DNA of 41,100 nucleotides, from positions 1 to 41,100 of the forward strand of contig CAMLMV010000056.1 of NCBI GenBank assembly GCA_946481275.1. The letters run 5' to 3'. Position 1 is the first letter of the stretch. Every line of letters begins with the position of its first letter. The notes below the pieces were generated by a model that worked only from the letters and a program-made list of their open reading frames with translations, ran no database searches and had not been told where the DNA came from. The DNA is from an uncultured Massilia sp. GTDB taxonomy: Bacteria > Pseudomonadota > Gammaproteobacteria > Burkholderiales > Burkholderiaceae. Below, piece after piece: positions 8,811 to 16,228 of the stretch. Position numbers and translations under genes: made by a program.

Positions 8811-11669
8811 ATGACTTTCTCTCCCCTCCTGCGCCTCGCGCGCGCCATTCCGGCGCTGCCGCGCTCCCTCGTCGGCCGCGTGTTCACCGTATTCAGCCTC
8901 ACCCTGCTGCTGTCGATGGGCACGGGCCTGGGCCTGTTCTACCGCTACCAGTTCCTGCAGCACATCGAGGAGACGCAGGACACGGCGCTGACGCTCGTCG
9001 AGGTGGCGACGCAGACGATCGAGGACAGCGTCGTGATCGGCGACTACGACACCGTCAAGCGCACCCTGGGCAAGATGCTGTTCCAGTCGCCCTTCAAGCG
9101 CGCCGAATTCATCGACGTGGGCGGCGGCACGATCCGCGTGGACGCGCCCCGCGTGACGCGCGCGCTGGCGCCGCGCTGGCTGACGGCCCGCATCGCCAAC
9201 AAGCTGTACGACGTCAACCGCATCGCCAACGTGGGCGGCAAGGACTACGGCGTCGTACGCCTGCAGTTCGACGAGGAGAAGCTGGCGGCCCAGTTGTGGA
9301 GCCTCGTGCTGGAGACGGCCAGCGTGGCGTTCGTCGTGTTCGTCGCCAGCGTCGCCCTGATGCGCACCCTCGTGCGCCGCTGGCTCGACAACCTGGGCCG
9401 CCTGCGCTCGTTCGAGCACGACGTGGCCGCGGGCCGCGTCACGGCCGAGGCGGCGCTGCTGGCGGACGCGCCGACCGAGATCCAGGAAGCGATCCGCGCC
9501 GTCAACCGCAGCGCGGCGAGCCTGCGCAACCAGTTCGGCCAGCGCATCGATTCGCTGATGAACTCCCTCATGCAGCACAAGAGCGCGATGGACCAGGCCG
9601 CGATCGTGTGCGAGGCCGACGCCGCCGGCGTCATCACCGGCGTCAACGACCTGTTCGTGACGAGCAGCGGCTTCACCCGCCCCGAGGTTGTGGGCCAGCG
9701 CCTGGGCGACGTCGGACGCCCGGCCGGCGCGCGCCTGCCGTGGCAGCCGTCGGACCGCGTCTGGAACGGCGAGGTCGTGATCGCGGGACGCCACGGCCGG
9801 CGCCATTGGCACCGTACCATCGTGCCCATGTTCGCCGCCCACGGCACGGCCGAGTGCTACATCTGCATCGACATCGACATCACGGAACGCAAGGAATTCG
9901 AGCGCACGATCGTCGAGAACGCGCAGCGCCAGACCCTGATCGCGGAACTCGGCCGCAAGGCGCTGGCCGCGAACGGCCTCGACGAACTGTTCGCGGATGC
10001 CGCCGACGCCGCCGCGCGCGGCCTCGGCGCGGCCTGCGCCGCCCTGTTCGAGGCGGGGCCGGACGGCATGCTGGTGCGCGCGGGCGCCGGCCGGCTGGCG
10101 CAGTCCACCGGGCTGCAACTGGCCTGCCCGCCCGGCGACGCGCCCGTTGCGGCGCATGTTGCCGATGCGGCGCTGCGGCCCTGGTTCGCGCCGCTCGCGG
10201 CCTTGCACGGCATCGACACGGGCCTCGACACGGCCATCGTGTGCGGCGAGCGCACGTTCGGCCTGCTGGGCGTGTACGCCGCGCGCCCCCGCCGCTTCGG
10301 CGCGGACGATGCCAACTTCCTGCACGGCGTGGCCAACATCGTCGCCACCGCCGTCGAACGCCAGGAAGCACGCAACCGCCTGACGTACCTGGCCCAGTAC
10401 GACCCGCTCACGAGCCTGCCGAACCGGCGCCGCCTCGCGCATAGCCTGGAAGACGCCATCGGTACGGCGGCGCGCGCGGCCGTCATGTTCATCGACCTGG
10501 ACCGCTTCAAGAACGTCAACGACATGCTCGGCCACGGCGTCGGCGACCAGTTGCTCGTGCAGGCGGCGAAGCGCCTGTCGGCCTGCGCGCGCACGGGCGA
10601 CGTCGTGGCGCGGCTGGGCGGCGACGAATTCGCGCTCGTGCTGCCCGCGCTGGAGGACGACGGCGCCGCGGCCGGCGTCGCCGCGCGCGTCGTCGAGGCG
10701 CTGGCGCAGCCGTTCTACCTCGCGGGCCAGCAGCTGTTCGTGTCGGCCAGCGTGGGCATCGCCACGTATCCCGAGAACGGCCGCGACGCCGAGACGCTGC
10801 TGAAGAATGCCGACACGGCGATGTACGGCGCCAAGAACGGCGGCCGCAACAACTACCAGTTCTACGTCGCCGAGATGCACGAGAACGCGACGCAGCGCCT
10901 GCAGACGGAAACCCAGCTGCGCCAGGCGCTGGAGCGCGGCGAGTTCCTGCTGCACTACCAGCCGAAGCTCGACCTGGCGGCGGGCACCATCAGCGGGTTC
11001 GAGGCGCTGCTGCGCTGGCACCATCCGCAGCGCGGCCTCGTGCCGCCGCTGGAATTCATCGACATCCTCGAGGAAACGGGCCTGATCCTGCCCGTCGGCG
11101 AATGGGTGATCGGCGACGTGTGCCGCCAGCTGAAGGCCTGGCAGGCGCAGGGCATGACAGTGCAGCCGGTCGCGATCAACCTGTCCGCGCGCCAGCTGCA
11201 GCAGGCGGACCTCGCGGGTGCCGTCGAACGCATCGTGGCGCGCGCCGGCGTCGACCCGGCGCTGCTGGAATTCGAACTCACGGAATCGATGCTGATGGCG
11301 AACCCGGAGGCGGCTGTCGAGATACTCGCGCGCATCAAGGCCCTGGGCATGCGCCTGTCCGTGGACGATTTCGGCACCGGGTATTCGAGCCTCGCCTACC
11401 TGAAGCGGTTCCCGCTGGACGCGCTGAAGATCGACCGCACCTTCGTGCGCGACCTGCCGGACGATCCGGACGACGCCGCGATCACGAAGGCCGTGATCCG
11501 GCTGGCGCACAGCCTCAGCCTGAAGGTCGTGGCCGAGGGAGTGGAGAACGTGGACCAGTTGCGCGAACTGGAGCAATACGGCTGCGACCAGATCCAGGGC
11601 TATTACGTCAGCCGGCCGCTGCCGGCCCAGGCGTGCGAGGCGCTGCTTGCCGGGACCGCGATTGCGTAG
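8811..11669 (+). CDS. Membrane GGDEF-EAL c-di-GMP synthase/phosphodiesterase
   Basis: A 952-residue inner-membrane protein with both c-di-GMP synthesis and breakdown domains. Two membrane helices (about 22-45 and 164-186) bracket a periplasmic sensor of roughly 120 residues. A HAMP-like segment, a PAS domain (about 258-365) and a GAF-like domain (about 385-520) follow. The GGDEF domain has an intact GGDEF at 603-607 and an RTGD inhibitory site exactly five residues before it. The EAL domain keeps EALLRW (from 731), NLSARQL, ELTESM, DDFGTGYSS, LKIDRTF and VAEGVE, so both halves look catalytically competent. I chose the ATG at 8811, 4 nt after the preceding stop; an open frame extends upstream but overlaps the binding-protein gene. 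The pairing implies that ligand-loaded or empty binding protein contacts the periplasmic loop and sets the balance of the two activities. Confidence 0.9.
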   Translation: MTFSPLLRLARAIPALPRSLVGRVFTVFSLTLLLSMGTGLGLFYRYQFLQHIEETQDTALTLVEVATQTIEDSVVIGDYDTVKRTLGKMLFQSPFKRAEFIDVGGGTIRVDAPRVTRALAPRWLTARIANKLYDVNRIANVGGKDYGVVRLQFDEEKLAAQLWSLVLETASVAFVVFVASVALMRTLVRRWLDNLGRLRSFEHDVAAGRVTAEAALLADAPTEIQEAIRAVNRSAASLRNQFGQRIDSLMNSLMQHKSAMDQAAIVCEADAAGVITGVNDLFVTSSGFTRPEVVGQRLGDVGRPAGARLPWQPSDRVWNGEVVIAGRHGRRHWHRTIVPMFAAHGTAECYICIDIDITERKEFERTIVENAQRQTLIAELGRKALAANGLDELFADAADAAARGLGAACAALFEAGPDGMLVRAGAGRLAQSTGLQLACPPGDAPVAAHVADAALRPWFAPLAALHGIDTGLDTAIVCGERTFGLLGVYAARPRRFGADDANFLHGVANIVATAVERQEARNRLTYLAQYDPLTSLPNRRRLAHSLEDAIGTAARAAVMFIDLDRFKNVNDMLGHGVGDQLLVQAAKRLSACARTGDVVARLGGDEFALVLPALEDDGAAAGVAARVVEALAQPFYLAGQQLFVSASVGIATYPENGRDAETLLKNADTAMYGAKNGGRNNYQFYVAEMHENATQRLQTETQLRQALERGEFLLHYQPKLDLAAGTISGFEALLRWHHPQRGLVPPLEFIDILEETGLILPVGEWVIGDVCRQLKAWQAQGMTVQPVAINLSARQLQQADLAGAVERIVARAGVDPALLEFELTESMLMANPEAAVEILARIKALGMRLSVDDFGTGYSSLAYLKRFPLDALKIDRTFVRDLPDDPDDAAITKAVIRLAHSLSLKVVAEGVENVDQLRELEQYGCDQIQGYYVSRPLPAQACEALLAGTAIA

Positions 11670-11712
11670 ATTCGGCTAAACTAGCGGGATTCCCCGGTTT
11701 CAGAATCCCACG

Positions 11713-12909
11713 ATGTCTTTCAATCCACTCCAGGTGGCGCGCCGCGTCGACGCCATCGAACCCTTCCGCGTGATGGAAATGGTCAAGGCCGCAGCAAGCA
11801 TGGTGCGCGCCGGCCAGGACGTCATCAGCATGAGCGTCGGCGAACCCGACTTCACGGCGCCCGACCTCGTCGCCCGCGCCGCCATGGACGCCATCGCCCG
11901 CGGCGCCACGCAATACACGGAATCGCTGGGCCTCCCCGCGCTGCGCGAGGCCATCTCCGCGCACTACGCGCGCGCGTACGGCCTGAATATCTCCCCGCAG
12001 CGCATCGTCGTGACGGCGGGCGCGTCGGCCGGCCTGCTGCTGGCCTGCGCGGCGCTCGTGGCGGAAGGCGACGAGGTGCTGATGCCGGACCCGAGCTATC
12101 CGTGCAACCGCCACTTCGTCAGCGCGTTCGGCGGCCGGGCCGTCCTCGTGCCGTCCGGTCCCGCCGAGCGCTACCAGCTGACGGCGGCCCACGTGGCCGA
12201 ACGCTGGACGGAACGCACGCGCGGCGTGATCGTCGCGTCGCCGTCGAACCCGACCGGGACGTCGATGACGCCGGAACAGACGCGCGACGTCGTCGCGGCA
12301 GTGCGCGCGCGCGGCGGCTTTTCGATCGTCGACGAGATCTACCAGGGCCTCTACTACGGTGAAAAAGAAGGCGACCGCGCGACGAGCGCCCTCTCCTTCG
12401 GCGACGACGTCATCACCGTCAACAGCTTCTCGAAATACTTCAGCATGACGGGCTGGCGCCTGGGCTGGCTCGTGCTGCCCGAGTCGCTCGTGCCGGCGGT
12501 CGAAAAGCTGGCGCAGAACCTGTTCATCTGCGCGCCCGCCATCGCCCAGCACGCGGCGCTGGCCGCCTTCCACCTTGATGCCATCGCCATCTTCGAGGAA
12601 CGCCGCCGCGAATTCCGCCGCCGCCGCGATTTCCTCGTGCCCGCGCTGCGCGACCTGGGGTTCCAGGTGCCCGTGCTACCGGACGGCGCGTTCTACGTGT
12701 ATGCCGACATCACGCAGGTCGATCATCCGCTCGCGCACGACAGCAGCGCGTTCGGCATGGCCGTGCTGCGCGACGCGCTGGTCGCGATCGTGCCCGGCGA
12801 CGACTTCGGGTTCGCCGCGCCGAAGCAGCACGTGCGCTTTTCGTACGCGACGAAATACGAGCGGATCGAACAGGCGGTCGACCGCCTGGCGAAACTGATC
12901 AGGCGCTGA
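11713..12909 (+). CDS. PLP-dependent class I/II aminotransferase
   Basis: A 398-residue fold-type I aminotransferase. The substrate-arm motif VISMSVGEPDFTAPD is near residue 38. TAGASAGLLLA (about 100) binds the cofactor phosphate, SPSNPTGT carries the conserved asparagine, and VDEIYQGLYY carries the aspartate that pairs with the pyridine nitrogen. The Schiff-base lysine is K241 in NSFSKYFSMTGWRLGW. The C-terminal carboxylate-binding arginine is in HVRFSYA. Amino acid specificity cannot be decided by eye; close relatives are annotated as aspartate, alanine or aromatic aminotransferases. It starts 43 nt after the GGDEF-EAL gene. Its last 11 bases overlap the end of the convergent hybrid kinase gene, so no terminator separates the two. 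Confidence 0.88.
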   Translation: MSFNPLQVARRVDAIEPFRVMEMVKAAASMVRAGQDVISMSVGEPDFTAPDLVARAAMDAIARGATQYTESLGLPALREAISAHYARAYGLNISPQRIVVTAGASAGLLLACAALVAEGDEVLMPDPSYPCNRHFVSAFGGRAVLVPSGPAERYQLTAAHVAERWTERTRGVIVASPSNPTGTSMTPEQTRDVVAAVRARGGFSIVDEIYQGLYYGEKEGDRATSALSFGDDVITVNSFSKYFSMTGWRLGWLVLPESLVPAVEKLAQNLFICAPAIAQHAALAAFHLDAIAIFEERRREFRRRRDFLVPALRDLGFQVPVLPDGAFYVYADITQVDHPLAHDSSAFGMAVLRDALVAIVPGDDFGFAAPKQHVRFSYATKYERIEQAVDRLAKLIRR

Positions 12910-14191
12910 CGGCGGGGGCCGATGAGGGCGCGTCCGCGACGACGGCCAGCAGCGCCGCGGCGCCGACCGGCTTCACCAGATAGCGGTCGAATCCGGCCGC
13001 AAAACCCCGCGCCTCGTCGTCCGGCTGGCCGTAGCCCGTCAGCGCGATGGCGTACGGGCGCGCGCCATCCTGCTGCGCGCGCAGGGACTGCATCAAGCCA
13101 AAGCCGTCGAGTTCCGGCAGGCCGATGTCGCACACGATCACGTCCCACGGCTCGGCGAGCGCGCGCGCCAGGCCCGCGCGGCCATTTGCCTCGCACACGA
13201 CGTCATGGCCTTCCGTGAGCAGGATGTCGGCCAGGGTGGCACAGGCGTCGGCATTGTCTTCCACGAGCAGGATGCGGCGGCACGGCGTGGCCATCGCCGG
13301 TTCGGGCCGGACCGGCGCGGCGGGCACGCCCGCGCAGCGCGGCAGGCGCACCGTGAAGCGGCTGCCGCGGCCGGGACCGTCGCTGTGCGCCTCCACCGTC
13401 CCCCGGTGCATGCCCACGAGGTTGCGCACCACGTTCAGGCCCACGCCGAGCCCGCCCTCGGACCGGGCCAGCGAACGCGGACCCTGCGTGAACAGGTCGA
13501 AGATATACGGCAGGACCTCGGGCGCGATGCCGGTGCCGTTGTCGGTGAGGGTCACCACGATCTCGTCCGGCCCCGCCTGCGCGGCCAGCCGCAGGCGCCC
13601 GCCGTCGCCCGTGTACTTCGACGCGTTGCCGAGCAAATTCGTGAACACCTGCGCCAGGCGCACCTTGTCGCCCTCAACCGCGACGGTACTCGCCGGCAGC
13701 TCGACGTCCAGCGCCTGGCCGCGCTCCGCGATGCGGGGCTGCACGGTCTCGACGGCGTGGCGCAGCACGTCGGCCAGCGACAGCGCTTCGACCGCCAGCT
13801 GGATCTTGCCGCTGCTGATGCGCGCGGCGTCGAGCAGGTCGTCGAGCAGCCGCGCCATGTGGTCGACCTGGCGCCCGATCACGCGCGCGAGCCGCAGCTG
13901 CTGGGGCGCGGCGCCGGCGTCCCGTTCCAGCAGCGACGCGGCCATCGCGAGCGGCGACAGCGGGTTGCGCAGCTCGTGCGCGAGCATGGCGAGGAATTCG
14001 TTCTGGCGGCGGTTGACGGCCTCGGCATCCTCGCGCTGGTACTGGGCGTCGACGGTGGCCAGCACGAGGTGCTCGTTCGCTTCGCGCAGCCGGGCCACGT
14101 CTTCTTCCAGCGCGCGGATACGCTCCAGCAGCGCGGACTCTTCGAAGGAACGTTGTTCCGAAACAGGCTGCTGTTGCTGGTACGTTCCCAT
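12899..14191 (-). CDS. Hybrid histidine kinase/response regulator of the KaiC-like operon
   Basis: A 430-residue soluble hybrid kinase. The first 60 residues are a Gln-rich start and a coiled coil (LLERIRALEEDVARLREANE) with no sensor domain. HisKA follows, with H72 in EFLAMLAHELRNPLSP. HATPase has N box NLLGNASKYTGDG, DNGTGIAP and EGGLGVGLNVV. The C-terminal receiver has D355 in VIVCDIGLPELDG and a LVKPVG lysine. The frame is open far upstream, but that part is out of frame with the KaiC-like gene and reads as its shadow, so the ATG at 14191 is used. It lies 8 nt after the KaiC-like stop. Lacking its own sensor, the kinase probably takes its input from a partner, most simply the KaiC-like ATPase. 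There is no KaiB-like N-terminal domain as in SasA. Confidence 0.85.
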   Translation of the reverse strand: MGTYQQQQPVSEQRSFEESALLERIRALEEDVARLREANEHLVLATVDAQYQREDAEAVNRRQNEFLAMLAHELRNPLSPLAMAASLLERDAGAAPQQLRLARVIGRQVDHMARLLDDLLDAARISSGKIQLAVEALSLADVLRHAVETVQPRIAERGQALDVELPASTVAVEGDKVRLAQVFTNLLGNASKYTGDGGRLRLAAQAGPDEIVVTLTDNGTGIAPEVLPYIFDLFTQGPRSLARSEGGLGVGLNVVRNLVGMHRGTVEAHSDGPGRGSRFTVRLPRCAGVPAAPVRPEPAMATPCRRILLVEDNADACATLADILLTEGHDVVCEANGRAGLARALAEPWDVIVCDIGLPELDGFGLMQSLRAQQDGARPYAIALTGYGQPDDEARGFAAGFDRYLVKPVGAAALLAVVADAPSSAPAVSA

Positions 14192-14199
14192 CGTCGTCC

Positions 14200-15660
14200 T
14201 CAGTTGTGCGGCGGGCGCCGCTTGGGAAAGCCTGACATCAGGGCATCGAGTTCCGTCGCATGCGGATCGACCTCGATGCCCTTGTCGGTAATGCGATATT
14301 CGCGCAGCTCGTTGCTGTGGTCGGTGCCGCGCACCTTCACGACCGTCATGAACTTGCAGACATGGCCCTCGACTTCGGCGAAACGCATGGACAGCACCGC
14401 GTCGGCCAGGAAGCACAGGTTGTCGATCGAGAAGCGCCAGTTCGGCGTGTTGTCCTCGTAGCCGACGGTGATGAGGGCAGTGACGCCGCGCCGCGCCAGC
14501 AGCGACAGCGTGCGGAGCACGGACAGGCGCAGGTCGTAGCGGAATTCCGGCGCGAGGTACAGGCCGATCTCGGACAGCGAATCGATCACGACGCGCGTCG
14601 CGCCCGTGCGGTCGATCGCCTCCGTCAGCTGGTCCAGCAATTCCTCGACCGTGAGCGACAGCGACAGCGATTGCAGCACCGTCACCTGGCCACCCTGCAC
14701 CATCTTGACCAGTTCCGCGTTGTGCAGGCGCGCCGTGTGTTTTTCGAAGAACACGGCGACGCCCTTCTCGCCCCGTTCCGCGCCGGCCTGCAGGAAGCGC
14801 GTGCCGAGGATCGTCTTGCCGATCCCCGTGGGGCCGGAGACGAGCATCGTGTGGCCCTGCGGCAGGCCGCCGTGCAGCATGTCGTCCAGGCCCGCGACGC
14901 CGGTCGGAATGCGGGCCGGATCGGCCGCGATGGTCAGGTAGGCCTCGGGCTGCGGCGTGAGCAGGCGCGGGTAGACGCGGATGCCGTCGTTCGTGATGCG
15001 CAGGGTGTGCGCGCCCGCCATGTGCGCCTGGCCGCGCATCTTGATGATGCGGATCTTGCGCACCACCGAATCCTCGTCCAGGTTGTGCGACAGCGCGATC
15101 ATGCCGTCGGCCACCGTGATGATCGGGTTGGCTTCGACGTCGGCCTGGCTGTATTCGCCGATGAGGAACGTGGTCGCCTGCCACGTGGCCATGCGCGAGC
15201 CCAGCTCCTGGATGAAATGCTGCAGGTCCCACAGGCCTTCGTTGCCGCTGCGCGCCGTCTGCACGACGGAGCGGAACGAGTCGACGAACACGAGGCTGGG
15301 GCCGAAGTCCTCCACTTCGCGCATGATGCGTTCCAGCACGCCGCTGAAATCGCCCGCGCGCAGGTCGTCGGCCAGGTTGACGTAGCGGACCACGCGGCCG
15401 ACCTTGTCCATGTCGAAGAACGGGAACTGCTGCTGGTAGCGCAGCATCTTCAGGGGCGGCTCGCCCAGCACGGTGAAGAACAGCGCGCGGCGCTGCTCGT
15501 TCGCGAGCGAGAACATGATCTGGTGCGCGAGCGTCGTCTTGCCGCTGCCGGGCGCGCCGGCGATCAGCGTGAACGAAAACTCCGTCAGGCCGCCGCCCAG
15601 AAGCACATCGAGCCCTGGCACACCGGTGCACAGTTTCTCCAGGGTTACTTTTCCGCTCAT
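14200..15660 (-). CDS. KaiC-like double-domain RecA-family ATPase
   Basis: A 486-residue tandem ATPase with the CI-CII layout of KaiC. CI Walker A is GAPGSGKTT with K41, and its Walker B is SLVFVDSF. CII Walker A is GPTGIGKTI with K282, and its Walker B is TRVVIDSLSE. The 241-residue gap between the two lysines matches KaiC closely. The catalytic Glu pairs of KaiC (EE in each domain) read GE in CI (TVLGEPP) and EK in CII (FFEKHT). By alignment from memory, the CII phosphorylation residues S431 and T432 of Synechococcus KaiC become Cys and Phe (NLCFLAD). It is therefore probably an ATP-driven hexameric switch, not a clock autokinase. Start ATG at 15660 overlaps the upstream stop (ATGA). No kaiA or kaiB is adjacent. 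Confidence 0.87.
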   Translation of the reverse strand: MSGKVTLEKLCTGVPGLDVLLGGGLTEFSFTLIAGAPGSGKTTLAHQIMFSLANEQRRALFFTVLGEPPLKMLRYQQQFPFFDMDKVGRVVRYVNLADDLRAGDFSGVLERIMREVEDFGPSLVFVDSFRSVVQTARSGNEGLWDLQHFIQELGSRMATWQATTFLIGEYSQADVEANPIITVADGMIALSHNLDEDSVVRKIRIIKMRGQAHMAGAHTLRITNDGIRVYPRLLTPQPEAYLTIAADPARIPTGVAGLDDMLHGGLPQGHTMLVSGPTGIGKTILGTRFLQAGAERGEKGVAVFFEKHTARLHNAELVKMVQGGQVTVLQSLSLSLTVEELLDQLTEAIDRTGATRVVIDSLSEIGLYLAPEFRYDLRLSVLRTLSLLARRGVTALITVGYEDNTPNWRFSIDNLCFLADAVLSMRFAEVEGHVCKFMTVVKVRGTDHSNELREYRITDKGIEVDPHATELDALMSGFPKRRPPHN

Positions 15661-16052
15661 TGCTTGTGCTCCTCCTGATTCTTTTGCGACGTGCGGTCCG
15701 CACCGGTTTCGGACAGCAGCCGTGCCGTCAATGCGGGGCCGATGAGGGCGCCGAGCTGGCGCACGAACATTCCCATCAATTCCTCGTGTGTCGCGGCCGC
15801 TTCCTGGGGGTCCGCCGCCGCCAGGTCTTGCTCGAGGGCGGTCAGCAACAGCGTGCTCGTGCGGCGCGCGGCGTCGACGCTGAGCCACGCCCGCGGCGGC
15901 GAGAGCAGGCGCGCCGAGCGCGTGAACAACGCGACAAAACCGCCTTCGCCGATCAGCGGCACCAGCTGGCGGCCCAGGCGCGACCAGGGCCGGATCAGCG
16001 GCGCGGCATGGTCGGCGGCGGCTGGTCGCGCTCGATTTTCGTCTTTATCCAT
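15657..16052 (-). CDS. Unknown small helical protein, first gene of the KaiC-like operon
   Basis: A 131-residue protein I do not recognise. A charged, disordered start (MDKDENRARPAAADHAAP) is followed by a mostly helical body (SRLGRQLVPLIGEGGFVALF, ARRTSTLLLTALEQDLAAAD, MGMFVRQLGALIGPALTARL) and a polar tail (TSQKNQEEHKQ). There is no signal peptide or clear membrane helix. It is not KaiB: the length, the helical composition and the absence of a thioredoxin-like strand pattern all disagree. Its TGA overlaps the ATG of the KaiC-like gene, so the two are translationally coupled and their products probably act together, perhaps as an adaptor or inhibitor of the ATPase. Function is unproven. Confidence 0.7.
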   Translation of the reverse strand: MDKDENRARPAAADHAAPLIRPWSRLGRQLVPLIGEGGFVALFTRSARLLSPPRAWLSVDAARRTSTLLLTALEQDLAAADPQEAAATHEELMGMFVRQLGALIGPALTARLLSETGADRTSQKNQEEHKQ

Positions 16053-16098
16053 GCAGGAGTGGTGTCGGGGTTGTCATGCCATGCGGCGTGGCCTCGGC

Positions 16099-16126
16099 TT
16101 GGCACGTCCGTTCTACGGATTATAAC
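16099..16126 (+). promoter_or_regulatory. Candidate sigma-70 promoter for the M28 peptidase gene
   Basis: TTGGCA (16099-16104), 16-nt spacer, TATAAC (16121-16126). The transcript would start near 16133, leaving a leader of about 95 nt before the ATG at 16229. The -10 overlaps a minus-strand TATAAT (16124-16119). Confidence 0.45.
16119..16124 (-). promoter_or_regulatory. Candidate -10 for the KaiC-like operon
   Basis: A minus-strand TATAAT about 70 nt upstream of the operon's first ATG at 16052. No convincing -35 is present at normal spacing. It overlaps the -10 of the divergent M28 promoter, so the two could not be occupied by polymerase at once. Confidence 0.3.
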
Positions 16127-16228
16127 GTGAGATGCAAGTTTACATTTTTAATGGAGCGTCAATACGGACAGCGCGCGACACCCGGTGCTACCATCGCGCT
16201 CTTTAGTATCACTCAAGAGTCGTTCACC

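Noticed and set aside
8580..11576. Very long open frame on the minus strand opposite the GGDEF-EAL gene
   Set aside because: It is Arg/His/Ala/Gln-rich without any domain, and follows from high-GC third positions of the real gene. The same applies to long opposite frames at 3239-5419, 16148-18073, 25186-28695 and 34930-37746.
14192..15703. Longer form of the operon's hybrid kinase
   Set aside because: The extra codons are out of frame with the KaiC-like gene and low-complexity; the kinase begins at 14191.
15657..16052. KaiB as identity of the 131-residue gene beside the KaiC-like gene
   Set aside because: The protein is about 30 residues too long and helical, without the thioredoxin-like start typical of KaiB.
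16076..16228. N-terminal extension of the M28 peptidase
   Set aside because: It precedes a perfect signal peptide and overlaps the promoter region, so the ATG at 16229 is the start.
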